A stretch of DNA of 64,000 nucleotides from Lepidodermella squamata (GCA_047495785.1 JBLDXI010000012.1:62001-126000), one strand, 5' to 3'; shown: positions 42,950 through 52,250, counted from the first letter of the stretch. Numbers and translations are program-made. The notes: a model not told the origin generated them from the sequence alone.

Positions 42950-43189
42950 TTAGCCAGCGCGGTTTTTGTTCTTGCCAAGAAAAATCGAACCTGCACCCAT
43001 CGCACCGCGTTTTCGCCACGCTAGATTGTCGGCCTGGCTGTAATATGGCGGAGCGGCTATCTGCGAGTCGTTGTCATCCTCCAATAGCGCATCCTCCATT
43101 CGATTCTTAAAACTATTCGGACCACATAGTACTACTTGCAACAGAACTGCCGATAACGCAACTGCTACGAAAAATTGTTGATTCTTCAT
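42950..43189 (-). CDS. Prohormone-like secreted precursor, W-x-KRG group (79 aa)
   Basis: The signal peptide is residues 1-22 (FFVAVALSAVLLQVVLC). An acidic spacer (MEDALLEDDNDSQ) leads to NLAWRKR and the C-terminal peptide GAMGAGSIFLGKNKNRAG. It keeps the W-x-KRG core but lacks the RRV...KLRG end of its neighbours. Cysteine only at the leader end. Confidence 0.8.
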   Translation of the reverse strand: MKNQQFFVAVALSAVLLQVVLCGPNSFKNRMEDALLEDDNDSQIAAPPYYSQADNLAWRKRGAMGAGSIFLGKNKNRAG

Positions 43190-43449
43190 TTTGCTGGGGA
43201 AAAAATGAGCGAAAATGTTGGAAAAAATGATGTAAATTCAGCGGCAGGTGCCTGCTTTTAACGCATTAGCGGGGGCAGACGCCACACAGGTTAAGTCTTG
43301 AGGTATGTCTTACGTGTTTATTCCAGACATAATTTCAGTGCCTTGAGCGAGTTAATTGACATCGATTATCAAAGAGATGCGTGGCTCGAAATAAATGGCA
43401 CTCGATAAATAGTAAAAGCTTTTTTGCACTTGTAATAATCAGTATCAGT

Positions 43450-43605
43450 TCAGTAATAATCTTGAGGCATCGGAATTCTGCGCGACTTTAACATTTCGAT
43501 GTAGATCGGGTTCAAATCGCTTTCGTACTCGTAAGTGCCGTAGTAGGCTTCGATTGAAACAGCCACCAATGAAAAAAAGATGATGAACGCAATAGCTTTC
43601 CACAT
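43450..43605 (-). CDS. Very small secreted peptide precursor (51 aa)
   Basis: ATG at 43605-43603, TGA at 43452-43450. The signal peptide is residues 1-19 (AIAFIIFFSLVAVSIEA). The mature peptide of about 32 residues starts YYGTYEYESDLNPIYIEM, has an SRRI site and ends in PMPQDYY. It is Tyr-rich and cysteine-free. It lies in the same orientation as its neighbours at 42950 and 43813 and fills an otherwise gene-free gap. At this size it is easily missed by length-filtered gene finders. Confidence 0.78.
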   Translation of the reverse strand: MWKAIAFIIFFSLVAVSIEAYYGTYEYESDLNPIYIEMLKSRRIPMPQDYY

Positions 43606-43812
43606 TTAAAAAATTTGAATTTTTTTTAAAAATTCTCCGCGCTTCAAATACAGTTTTTACGCTTCATCAGCATGGAAATTGCGACATAAGTAAAAAATCT
43701 GGACGTTTATTCTCCCGGGTGACCGAGGTCAGAAATCAAATGCTGGTCATTTAATGACATGTGCCAATATTCTCATAATTTTTATTGAATTTTCTGACGA
43801 AAACAATGGCAT

Positions 43813-44115
43813 CTAATGATGACCGGGCAATGCATTGTACGTGTTGTCAGCGCCTATCCGCTCTACTAGATGCAGCACCGAAGTTTTCGCGCTTTTCAGC
43901 CCGTTTCGGTTGCTCGGCTGCTCTTGCTGTTGCAGTTTATTCATGATCAATCTAACCAAACTTGTCCGCTTCAGTTGCAGATTTCGATACGGGCGTCCTA
44001 TTACTTCTGATGACGAGCTCGAATCTAATTGCTTGTTGCTGGCGATTTTGATCGGCAAACTTAGTGCTAAGTTGATCGCCGAAGAGATAAATAGGAAGAT
44101 TAAAACAACTTTCAT
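43813..44115 (-). CDS. Small secreted precursor, diverged NLHLADL group (100 aa)
   Basis: The signal peptide is residues 1-19 (VVLIFLFISSAINLALS). The mature part has a Ser-rich acidic start, GRPYRNLQLKRTS (compare GRYGNLQVSG at 44422), a Gln-rich segment and KTSVLHLVERI (compare KTSNLHLADLI). A His-containing tail follows. No cysteine. The order of both motifs supports kinship with the next three genes. Confidence 0.78.
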   Translation of the reverse strand: MKVVLIFLFISSAINLALSLPIKIASNKQLDSSSSSEVIGRPYRNLQLKRTSLVRLIMNKLQQQEQPSNRNGLKSAKTSVLHLVERIGADNTYNALPGHH

Positions 44116-44421
44116 AGCATATAAAGATGACTGTCTAAAAATGAAATATTATACGTGTTTTAAACAATCTCATCAAGCCCAGAGGGTAAAAGTGTAGTCG
44201 GCCGACGCGCCGTCTGGTGGGCATTTTCAAAGTGAGGAGTGGGTTTTTTTTTTATAGATGCGCAATTCAACTAGAGGGCGGTACAATTTTCAGATTGATG
44301 ATAGCATGAAATATTCAACAGCCGCATTCGTAATGGCCTAATAATGCAGAGACCGTGACTTTATTAGCATGTTATCAACTACTTTCGACCTATAAAACTA
44401 ATAGCTCAATCATGGCTGTTG

Positions 44422-44673
44422 TTAAATCCTAGGGTAAGGATTTTTCATTCCCTGCTTTCGATTTTGCTGCGAAATTAAATCGGCCAGGTGCAAGTTTGAT
44501 GTCTTGGTCTTGTCGTATGTGCCTTGATTTCCCGATGCTCGAGCTGATTTCATAGCGCTCAGGCTGAGTCCACTAACCTGCAGGTTGCCATATCTTCCTT
44601 GGTTGCCGAGTGCGACTTGCAACAGGATTGCGAAGACCAGTCCGAATGCAATAATTGATTTGCCGAATGTCAT
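44422..44673 (-). CDS. Small secreted precursor, NLHLADL group (83 aa)
   Basis: The signal peptide is residues 1-23 (SIIAFGLVFAILLQVALG). The mature part starts NQGRYGNLQVSGLSLSAMK, then GTYDKTKTSNLHLADLI and a basic tail. No cysteine. It is very similar to 45844 at both blocks, while the linker between them has diverged. Confidence 0.85.
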   Translation of the reverse strand: MTFGKSIIAFGLVFAILLQVALGNQGRYGNLQVSGLSLSAMKSARASGNQGTYDKTKTSNLHLADLISQQNRKQGMKNPYPRI

Positions 44674-45843
44674 GCTTTTAAAGTTCTAAAAAACTGAAAA
44701 GCAAATAAAAATCGCCCAGTCCACCCTCCATCCGCCATTTTAGTACCCGCCTCGTTTATTAGCTTAGTAAAAATAGTCTCTATTATAGAAGCCTGGGAGG
44801 TTATGTAACCTAATGAGCAACCCATTAGGTCAAACCTGGAGTAATTAACTCGGCAAACAATCAGGTGAACCCGCAATCAAATGGCCAAACATCGCAATGA
44901 GTCGGCACAATTGGGACATCAATGACGTCCGTTCCTTTCCTATCCCAAAATCACATCAGAAGCCTAGAATTCGAACGGTCCAATCAACCAATTAGGAACT
45001 TATTCACTGTGAATGACCCCAGAACACAGTAGGTCATGTGAAATTATTTCGCTTGAGTTCGCTTTGTAGAGAAATTCTTTCGGAAAAAGTCTCTCCGATA
45101 TAAGAGGAGGAACCTTGGTTATTGATTGATGCGTTTTTTTATCAATTATGATTACAAGAATATCACGTACACAACCACGCTCATGATGAAGGATTTGCGG
45201 GTTCGAGCAATCAGGCAAATTATACTTAGGATTTTCAATGATTGAAACTGAAAATACAGCTTTCCAACTCGCTTATCAAACCCTTGTTTCAGCCAACTAT
45301 ATATCTCAGATTATTTCGCTGAATCATAGAATTAATTTTTTTTAATAAGTCGGCTGCCTTTCGAAGGATTTTGATTAGTCCCTGACACTCCAGATCAGGG
45401 CGAAGAAATCGTGTTCTTTCCAGCTTCAACTTTCATCCTCTATGCTTTCATAATTTTGATTTTCCAGAGGTTGAAGAGGGTGACATAGCTTAATTGGTAC
45501 GGCGACAAAACAGAAACTTCGCAGAGCAGTGAATGCGACAGAACAGCAAATTCTTTATTTCGCGACAAAACAGCAAAAACTTACTATGCAAAATATGCAT
45601 CGTGTTTCTGCTGTTATGTCGCAAGTTGAGAAATTTGCTGTTTTTTCGCATTTGCTGTTTTGGGTATTTGCTGTTTTGACAGTCTGCCGCTTAATTAGCA
45701 CATCATCAAATTTTCCTCGTTAGATTTTTTATTCGCGAAATTAAAGCGAGGCGTTCCCCCGCGTTAAAAATAACAAACAAGACATCGCCTAATTACTTCC
45801 TATAGGAAAGTCGTCCCACTCCTCGTTATCGAGACGCGTTTTG
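44674..45843. other. Spacer holding the second GCTGTTTTGTCGC foldback copy
   Basis: Apart from the element at 45500-45682, I see no gene here. The minus-strand frames at 44670-44876 and 45000-45218 lack leaders. Confidence 0.4.
45500..45682. mobile_element. Foldback MITE with GCTGTTTTGTCGC repeats, copy 2 (inverted)
   Basis: The reverse complement aligns along its length with 30092-30275, including CAGCAAATACCCAAAACAGC, the centre TTGCGACATAACAGCAGAAA and the GCTGTTTTGTCGCGAAATAA block. The two copies are about 15 kb apart in the same gene array. Non-coding. Confidence 0.75.
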
Positions 45844-46083
45844 CTAGAACGTCATTTTCATCGAAAGCTTCTTATTTTCCAGACCGAGTAAATCAGCTAG
45901 GTGCAGATTTGAAGTTTTGCTCTTGTCGTAGCCGCCGAATGATTTCGAAGGTTTATTCGTCTTGAGGCTGTTGCTCGAGACACGAAGGTTGCCGTATCGT
46001 CCCTGCGTAGCTTGACCGACGTTGAAGAGTTCAGCTATTATAAATAGGATGACCAGAGCAGTGAGGCGTAATAATCTCTTCAT
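45844..46083 (-). CDS. Small secreted precursor, NLHLADL group (79 aa)
   Basis: The signal peptide is residues 1-25 (LTALVILFIIAELFNVGQA). The mature part starts TQGRYGNLRVSSNSLKTN, then GGYDKSKTSNLHLADLL and a short tail. No cysteine. Direct paralogue of 44422; the two differ mainly in the linker. Confidence 0.85.
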   Translation of the reverse strand: MKRLLRLTALVILFIIAELFNVGQATQGRYGNLRVSSNSLKTNKPSKSFGGYDKSKTSNLHLADLLGLENKKLSMKMTF

Positions 46084-46978
46084 CTAACTCCGAAAAAGCG
46101 AAAATAGGTCAAATAATCTTCAGGAAAAGAAAAATGTAGGTTGGAATAAAACATATAAAAAGACTTTCTGTTAAAAAAAACGAGAATTGTCTGGGAAAGA
46201 AGGTCGCCGACTCGAGGGAAAAATGATTAATCATTGCATAAAACCATTATGTCGATATCGAGCAGCCTGCAGTGCCCGAAATAGCTGTGTGGGCTGAGCC
46301 CTGAAATCATTTTACATTTGCGATGAATTATTAACAGCGTTATTCTAATGAAATGGTTTCCCTAGCTGTGATCTCACGTATCCCAAACATGAATAAACGT
46401 TGTTGTGAAGCTTTGGAAACGACCTCTCTAGTTTCGATTATCCGAGTGAAGATGTTTTTAAAAATTAAGATAATTAAGATTTTAATTAATGGAAATCTTT
46501 TTATAGCCAGGTTTCTATGCTAGACTATCCAGAAATGAGTCGAGTAATGTAACTGAAAGCTGATTACTGAAAAAATTGAAATTATTATTGAATTATAATC
46601 ATAATTATAATATTATCCAGGTTGAAACTTGTAGAACATTTTTTTTTGGGAAAAACATCAATTTTCTAATGGATCTTCCGCATCATTTCGTCCATATGAA
46701 CCTATGGGCTTGATAGGTGAGGTCGTAGATCGTAGATGTGATCGAAATCCTCATCGGCTACTCAAAATCGAACCAAATTCGCAGAAAATGATAGCATGTG
46801 TACAGTTTTCCACGCGTTAATGACCTGATTTGACCTTAAAAATTAGACTACTCAACTTTATTTAAGCTCGATGTTAGCATAGAACAGCACAGCTGAGAGA
46901 CACGACATAGCTAACAAATATTTTTTTCATTTTTGAAAATGAGTGAAATCTCTCAAAGCTAATTTAAAATAATGTCTC
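46084..46978. other. Spacer without a supported gene
   Basis: AT-rich; a TATAAAAAG-like motif at about 46153-46161 could serve the gene at 45844 on the minus strand only if read as its complement, so I do not call it. No repeats matched elsewhere. Confidence 0.35.
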
Positions 46979-47230
46979 TTAATTTTTGCCGTTGCGGTGC
47001 TTGAAAATGTCTGATAGGTTCAGCACTGTCCCAGCGTTGGATCCGCCGCGGTTGTTCGATGCCACTTGTTGTTGCTGCTGCTGTTGAGGCTTGTTAGCCA
47101 TGTGACTTCGGCTGTTAGAGATTGCCAATAAATTGCTGAACCCTCGCCCGGCCTCGACAGGCTGCTCAACCACAGCGAGTACCAACAGCGCAAAAATCGC
47201 GAAAATAGCTGAATTTTTTAGATAAGCCAT
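46979..47230 (-). CDS. Small secreted precursor, diverged NLHLADL group, poly-Gln (83 aa)
   Basis: The signal peptide is residues 1-27 (SAIFAIFALLVLAVVEQPVEA). The mature part starts GRGFSNLLAISNSRSHM (compare GRYGNLQVSG), has a run of seven Gln, then GTVLNLSDIFKHRNGKN (compare TSNLHLADLI). No cysteine. The Gln run is coded by CAA/CAG repeats and probably varies in length. TATATAAA box at 47312-47320. Confidence 0.8.
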   Translation of the reverse strand: MAYLKNSAIFAIFALLVLAVVEQPVEAGRGFSNLLAISNSRSHMANKPQQQQQQQVASNNRGGSNAGTVLNLSDIFKHRNGKN

Positions 47231-47311
47231 CGTTGCACTTGATTTAAGGATGAGTTGATTTTTTTATCGATAAGTAACTAAAATGCCTCGGGCACTCTCC
47301 GCTCCGGGTGT

Positions 47312-47320
47312 GTTTATATA
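47312..47320 (-). promoter_or_regulatory. TATA box (TATATAAAC)
   Basis: Minus-strand TATATAAAC about 82 bp upstream of the start at 47230. The spacing matches the boxes at 40527 and 41178. Confidence 0.5.
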
Positions 47321-47609
47321 CGGTGCCGTGTAATTTTCGAGAAAAAATGTTCAAAAAATGCCGCGATCAATAGTGTTGTATTTGCAGACAAGGCGACGTC
47401 GCATGTATTATGTATATTATCAAAATTTTTATTGCAGTAAATATTTGAAGCCCACGCGGCTACAAAACCGATTATTAATGGCATGCGGAAAGTGAGTGCT
47501 CGAGCTCAAGTTCCGAAGTGGTGAGTCGTCGTGTTTTTTTCACTTAAGGCAAGGTCAAGTTTCATATCGCACGTGAACATTCACCTGCTTCCGGAATGCT
47601 TCAAGTTTT

Positions 47610-47879
47610 TCATAGCCTTTGCCAAACGCTCGATATTTTCGGCCTTGAGATGTACTTCCCTCGAAGTTTTCCGTTGTTCCCGACAAAGCTGCTAAGTAGT
47701 TGTTCGTGTTGGCGGCTTTTAACAGAAATTTGACGCCGTTTTCTTACGATGTATGTTGGCTCTTCGAAATCGTAGCCAGCGATTTCATTCTCGATTTCTG
47801 ACGATTCTTCTGCCCTCACGCTGATGGCAACAATCAGAAGAAGGAGGCCCCAAAATGCCATACGTTGAGATATAGACAT
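47610..47879 (-). CDS. Small secreted precursor with KRRQ site (89 aa)
   Basis: The signal peptide is residues 1-23 (MAFWGLLLLIVAISVRA). An acidic spacer (EESSEIENEIAGYDFEE) precedes a strongly basic VRKRRQISVKSR cleavage-like site. A Gly/Lys-rich C-terminal part follows. No cysteine. Propeptide-then-basic-site layout. No close paralogue seen. Confidence 0.75.
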   Translation of the reverse strand: MSISQRMAFWGLLLLIVAISVRAEESSEIENEIAGYDFEEPTYIVRKRRQISVKSRQHEQLLSSFVGNNGKLRGKYISRPKISSVWQRL

Positions 47880-48307
47880 TTTTAGACGGAAAAATTTGTG
47901 GTTTAATGAGCAGCTAATTCTAGAACGGAAAAGTTCGTCGCAAAATCAGAACGCAGAATAATTAAATGATGAGCTAAATAGTGGAGATATTGTACCAGAA
48001 TGATAATCTCCTCATGTACTTAATTTTTTCAAAATTCAATGCGTAAGATTGTAGGCGTTCCATTATACGCTCTCGCTGTTTTTTCCTTACACGCGAAGTA
48101 GTAATAAAAAATAGTCTGAACGCAAATCAATATCAGATTGTTAATTGGTCACATTTTATATATATCGACAGCTAAAAATAAAGAAAATTGTGGCCACGGA
48201 TTAAATGTCTTACGGAAATTGGCGGCAAGTGTCATAAGTAATATAAGGACAAAACTGAAAGAAAAAACTAGTTTTTATTTTTTATTTTAACCTATTTTAA
48301 AATCGCA

Positions 48308-48589
48308 TTGATAATGATGGCTTCATTCAACTGGTATTTATTAGCCTTAACCCTATTGATATCGACTGTTGCCGCGATGGATGACGGTCATTTGCGATTC
48401 AGGCGGTATTACTCAGCGGTCTCAAAGCAAAACGATGCGGCAGATGATGATCCTTTGCTTAACTTTTATAATAAGTGGCGGTCGAAAATGGCGAATAGGC
48501 GCAAAATCCGCCCGGCTGATGGTATCAAGATTTCAAGTTCAGCAGCTCCTAATCAACGAAAAACGGCTAAAAATCCTCCCTCAATTTGA
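48308..48589 (+). CDS. Small secreted precursor, RRY-AVS group (93 aa)
   Basis: The signal peptide is residues 1-23 (WYLLALTLLISTVAA). The mature part starts MDDGHLRFRRYYSAVSKQND, then an acidic stretch, LLNFYNKWRSK and a Lys/Arg-rich tail. The RRYYSAVS and F-x-NKW-x-SK blocks match RRYFAAVS and FLRNKWSKK at 48950. No cysteine. Alternative starts are at the next two Mets. The plus-strand neighbour at 48950 is its closest relative. Confidence 0.82.
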   Translation: MIMMASFNWYLLALTLLISTVAAMDDGHLRFRRYYSAVSKQNDAADDDPLLNFYNKWRSKMANRRKIRPADGIKISSSAAPNQRKTAKNPPSI

Positions 48590-48949
48590 ACTCGCGATCA
48601 CAGACATCTTAAAGATTCATTATCCTAATATCACTCTTAGGTACCAATTGGGAAAATTAAAGAAAAGTTCTTTATCGCCCACAATTTTTGTCGCTTGTTT
48701 TGCATTTAATTTTTTCTCGAAAGGTCGGAGTTTCAAAGCTTAGACGTTTTTGAAGCGCTTAAAGTGCGGGATTTAACGAAAATATTCTTCGGCAATCTGT
48801 CTTTCCGCTAAGCTGATTGATCGGCGAGAAATCAAACCACGCATCGCTCATTACTAATTAAAGTGAAAGAGGTATAATCTCGATCAATTCTGAGAGAAAT
48901 TGCTGACTCGTGGCGTGATTTTACAATTTTTTTATATCATCTGAAAAAA

Positions 48950-49171
48950 ATGTCGAAAAAATCAGCTATTCTAGTTTTGCTCCTCGTCTCTACGCTGGTG
49001 ATTGCTGCTGTTTCTGCAGATGTTGCCGAGACCCATGCCAGATACCGCCGGTATTTCGCAGCAGTTTCCGGCCCAGGCGGAGCGGCTAATGACGGAACGG
49101 AGAGCATAATCACCTTCCTGCGAAACAAGTGGTCGAAAAAGCCGAAAAAAGTCACAGCAAATCAATCCTAA
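48950..49171 (+). CDS. Small secreted precursor, RRY-AVS group (73 aa)
   Basis: The signal peptide is residues 1-23 (ILVLLLVSTLVIAAVSA). The mature part starts DVAETHARYRRYFAAVSG, then a Gly/acidic spacer and ITFLRNKWSKKPKK. No cysteine. The opposite-strand frames over it are shadows. Paralogue of 48308 and, more distantly, 51932. Confidence 0.84.
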   Translation: MSKKSAILVLLLVSTLVIAAVSADVAETHARYRRYFAAVSGPGGAANDGTESIITFLRNKWSKKPKKVTANQS

Positions 49172-49275
49172 ATCACCTTATATGAGACGTTTTTATTGCG
49201 ATATTTATCTTATTTTATTGCTATATATAATTAAGGTGGCTGAATTTAATGCATAATCTAATCATAATAAATCTG

Positions 49276-49656
49276 CTAAAATTTCCTGGTGAATTTGCGC
49301 AGTTGACTACGGAAAAATTTGGTCTTGAGATTAGGATCAAGCGCCGACTGTTTCGCGGCTATAAAAGTCTGTTGCCGGGTTTGCTGCTGTCCTGGTATCA
49401 TTTGATTTTGTCGGCTATCAGCTTTCAGCTTCAATTGTTGGTACATCAACGCCCTGAAGCGTTGATTTGTAGCTTCATCGCTCGATTGAAGTTGCTTCTT
49501 CAGGGCTGTTCGAACATAATCGGCTAGGCTGGTCCCAACTGGGCGCTGTGAGAGAAGCGACTCGTATTGAGCTGGGTTCCCCGGAGTCTTCGCCTCGACA
49601 ACTTGCAGGGCTAAATAACTAGCGGAGATTAGAAAGCTGCTGATTAGCAGGTGCAT
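49276..49656 (-). CDS. Secreted Gln-rich precursor (126 aa)
   Basis: The signal peptide is residues 1-22 (LLISSFLISASYLALQVVEA). The mature part is rich in Gln, Ala, Lys and Leu and looks helical (SLADYVRTALKKQLQSS, FRALMYQQLKLKADS). The C-terminus is basic. No cysteine. A TATAAAT-type box lies at 49695-49702 on this strand. No paralogue recognised. Confidence 0.76.
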   Translation of the reverse strand: MHLLISSFLISASYLALQVVEAKTPGNPAQYESLLSQRPVGTSLADYVRTALKKQLQSSDEATNQRFRALMYQQLKLKADSRQNQMIPGQQQTRQQTFIAAKQSALDPNLKTKFFRSQLRKFTRKF

Positions 49657-49694
49657 TTCGATCGTTTGATGCTAGTTGGGCTAGAATTCAAGCC

Positions 49695-49702
49695 ATTTAT
49701 AT
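49695..49702 (-). promoter_or_regulatory. TATA-like box (ATATAAAT)
   Basis: Minus-strand ATATAAAT about 40 bp upstream of the start at 49656, implying a very short 5' UTR. Confidence 0.42.
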
Positions 49703-50081
49703 GGAGATTTCTTTACGTGACTAGGCTCTGCGTGGGGACATCATGAGGCCATCCCTCTGGGACTACCCCTGATCCGAGGCTCATTTTTTTCTCACGGTGG
49801 ATGTCGGAATGGATCGAGGCTAATAAAGTCTACGTCACAGTCTGGGTTCGACTTCAAGACGAGACTCTCACGTGTTGTTTTTTATCTAAGCTCATCTTAA
49901 TCCGACATTTAATACCTGTTGAGATGGGCTCGTAAGAGCTAAGGTTTGATTAAATAGGTCGAAAAGGGGAGGTTGAAAACAAGGTAATTAAAAACAAGTA
50001 GGCGTGGCAGGACTAAGATCTGATTCCCGGTTTTATCAGGGACATCGGTTATTTTTTTGTTTAATTTTAATTTTTTTGAAA

Positions 50082-50369
50082 ATGAAAATGGCTATCGTCT
50101 CGTGTTTCTTGGTGATTGCGGTTTTTCTCTCCGCCGTTTCAGCAAAAATCGACGAGAACGATGAGGTTCACAGTCACATTTTCGATCCCAACTTTGCGAC
50201 GCAGCTTCGACCGCTGCCTAATCGAGCAAGTGCCGTTTTCAGTGGCCTGAGGACGGGGAATATTGGGAAAAATAAGGCGAAGGATGAAAGCATTGTTATG
50301 ACCTTCCAAAACGGCCAGCTGTACGTTTCGAAGAACAACAGACGCCGCCCGAACAAAATCAAGCCTTAG
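50082..50369 (+). CDS. Small secreted precursor, DxH-DPxF core and N-G-Q ending (95 aa)
   Basis: I start at the Met before KMAIVSCFLVIAVFLSAVSA, as upstream codons are not leader-like. The mature part is KIDENDEVHSHIFDPNFATQ (the group core), then RASAVFSGLRTGNIGKNK, then FQNGQLYVSKN at the C-terminus. It is closest to 51300 (AIFSGLRMGNIG block). No cysteine after the leader. Confidence 0.83.
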   Translation: MKMAIVSCFLVIAVFLSAVSAKIDENDEVHSHIFDPNFATQLRPLPNRASAVFSGLRTGNIGKNKAKDESIVMTFQNGQLYVSKNNRRRPNKIKP

Positions 50370-51299
50370 ACTTACTAATTATTTTGATAAAGCCTGTTTC
50401 AAGTTTCAAAATTTTAGTAGCCTGTGAGAAAATAATTTGTTTTAAAAGCTGAAAATAAATTAAAAACCACTTGGAAATGTGGAGTTCGTTTTCCTTCTAA
50501 ATTTTATGCTGCTCAAATCTCGAAGCCAATAAAATCGCATCCTCAGGGTGAGAAGCACGGGGTGCCTCGAGAGGTCTTGCCAAAACCCAAAAAACACAGG
50601 GGGTCACATAAATTCGGGGCTGAAAATACCCACACCTTGAGGATCTTACTTCATCGATTAGAGCAAAAAATTACTCGACCAGAGACCAGATGGGAAAATG
50701 ATGTGATTCAATGGAGGAAATAGGTTCAGCTTACCTATGGCAAAATCGCGAACACAGGTAGCTTTTTCAACCCAAACAGAACTGGACTTTCATGAAAGTT
50801 CAACCTCAAGTGGCAGGTAATAACCGGAAAAAGGCCAAAATTAATAATTATTAGTCAGATTTCCTGGATTTATGATTCTCTTCATTTTTTCTCCGATGAC
50901 TTTACCGGACGCAGCCGGTTTATAGATTTGTCGACTGGAGCCGCCGATCGCAGCCAGAAGCTATGAACTATATTTTTCGAACGAGTGTATTAGGTTAGGC
51001 GTTATCTTTTCAGGGACAGCCACTTTGTAGCCTGGAGATTAGGTTCATGACAAAAAACTAGTTTGCTATACGTCCCCATGCTCATCATTAGATGCGAACG
51101 ATCAAAGTAATATAGGCCATTGTAAAAACAGGTGGGCGAGTTCGTCTTTGTATTTCCTATTAAATAAAAATCACGTCATAAGCCAAATGCACGATTAATA
51201 TTAGGATTTAAAATCTCGCCGTCCGAGTCTATACCTTTTTTCTTCAGCAGTCCTAATCAAATCCAGCTGATTTTTTTCTCACAATTAAAATCTCGAAAA
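50370..51299. other. Spacer with a diverged repeat
   Basis: 50560-50680 resembles 38275-38440 (third dispersed repeat family). AATAAA for the upstream gene lies at about 50454. No further gene seen. Confidence 0.4.
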
Positions 51300-51554
51300 A
51301 TGGCGGCCTTTAGTTTAAAAATCATCCTCGTTCTGTTTTCCGCCGTTACAACGGTGTTTGCTTTCGACCACATCGATGAAAGCGACGATATCAACCTATT
51401 CGAACCGACTTATGCCCAACCAGCTCGGCCCATGTTGAGCCGTGCTGGGGCGATTTTCAGCGGCCTTCGAATGGGCAATATCGGCCGGAAAGCGAATGAC
51501 GACCGGGTCTTGGCGATTCAAAACGGCAAATTAGTACTCGCTAAACTTGTTTGA
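51300..51554 (+). CDS. Small secreted precursor, paralogue of 50082 (84 aa)
   Basis: The signal peptide is residues 1-21 (KIILVLFSAVTTVFA). The mature part is FDHIDESDDINLFEPTYAQ, then RAGAIFSGLRMGNIGRK, then AIQNGKLVLAKLV. It keeps the SGLRxGNIG and Q-N-G-[KQ]-L blocks of 50082, but the H and DP of the core are partly lost (EPTY for DPNF). No cysteine. AATAAA at about 51613. Confidence 0.83.
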   Translation: MAAFSLKIILVLFSAVTTVFAFDHIDESDDINLFEPTYAQPARPMLSRAGAIFSGLRMGNIGRKANDDRVLAIQNGKLVLAKLV

Positions 51555-51931
51555 ATGCCGTAAACTTCATAAGAGGAATATGAAAACTGTGCTTCATCCA
51601 TGATTTTGCTTGAATAAAGAAGACACTTTGGGTAATGGGTAGATGCCAGCAACAGTGAATTGTTAATAATTTAAACGATTCGAGTTGTTTTGAATTCTGT
51701 TGCCTACACTCTCATTTTGAGGCGTTTTCACCGAACTTCCAGAAGCAGCATCTGGATATCATTATTTTATGAGAATTTATTTTCGCAAAGGCAAGCGCAT
51801 GGGCGATCATTACAGTTGAATGATTTCTCCACGTGATTAAATATCAATTCGCACTCGAGTTGTTTTGCATCCTGACTGGTCACGTTCGAGCTTCATCTAC
51901 TCATAAAATAAATTTTAAAGTTTTTTGAGTC

Positions 51932-52120
51932 ATGAAAGGTTGGAAAGTTGCAATCATGCTATTGGTCATTGCCGCGATGGCGATTGTTGGCGAGGCGGCC
52001 TCTTTTGACACCGATTTCGAACGCCATCGCCGTCTTCTATCTGCTCTACCGAGGCGCGGAGAGTCAAGAGGAAAACCGAGTTTATTTGACGTTATTCTAT
52101 CCCGATGGGGAATCGACTAG
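51932..52120 (+). CDS. Small secreted precursor, RRY/RRL-SAL group (62 aa)
   Basis: The signal peptide is residues 1-22 (VAIMLLVIAAMAIVGEA). The mature part is SFDTDFERHRRLLSALPRRG (compare RYRRYFAAVSG at 48950), then KPSLFDVILSRWGID (compare IITFLRNKWSKK). No cysteine. Third, most diverged member of the group. A PRR site precedes the Gly-rich linker. Confidence 0.78.
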   Translation: MKGWKVAIMLLVIAAMAIVGEAASFDTDFERHRRLLSALPRRGESRGKPSLFDVILSRWGID

Positions 52121-52250
52121 ATGCCTAAATCAACTACGGCCATTGCCTGCTGATTCATGTTTTAAGTTGCAAAGAACAATATTTTAAATGAAATTTTTAG
52201 CGAAAAGCAGGCTCTAATAAAATTGTGTAATTATTAATTTATTCGCATTT

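Noticed and set aside
45529-45723. Plus-strand ORF in second foldback copy
   Set aside because: Produced by the GCTGTTTTGTCGC repeat; no leader at its start.
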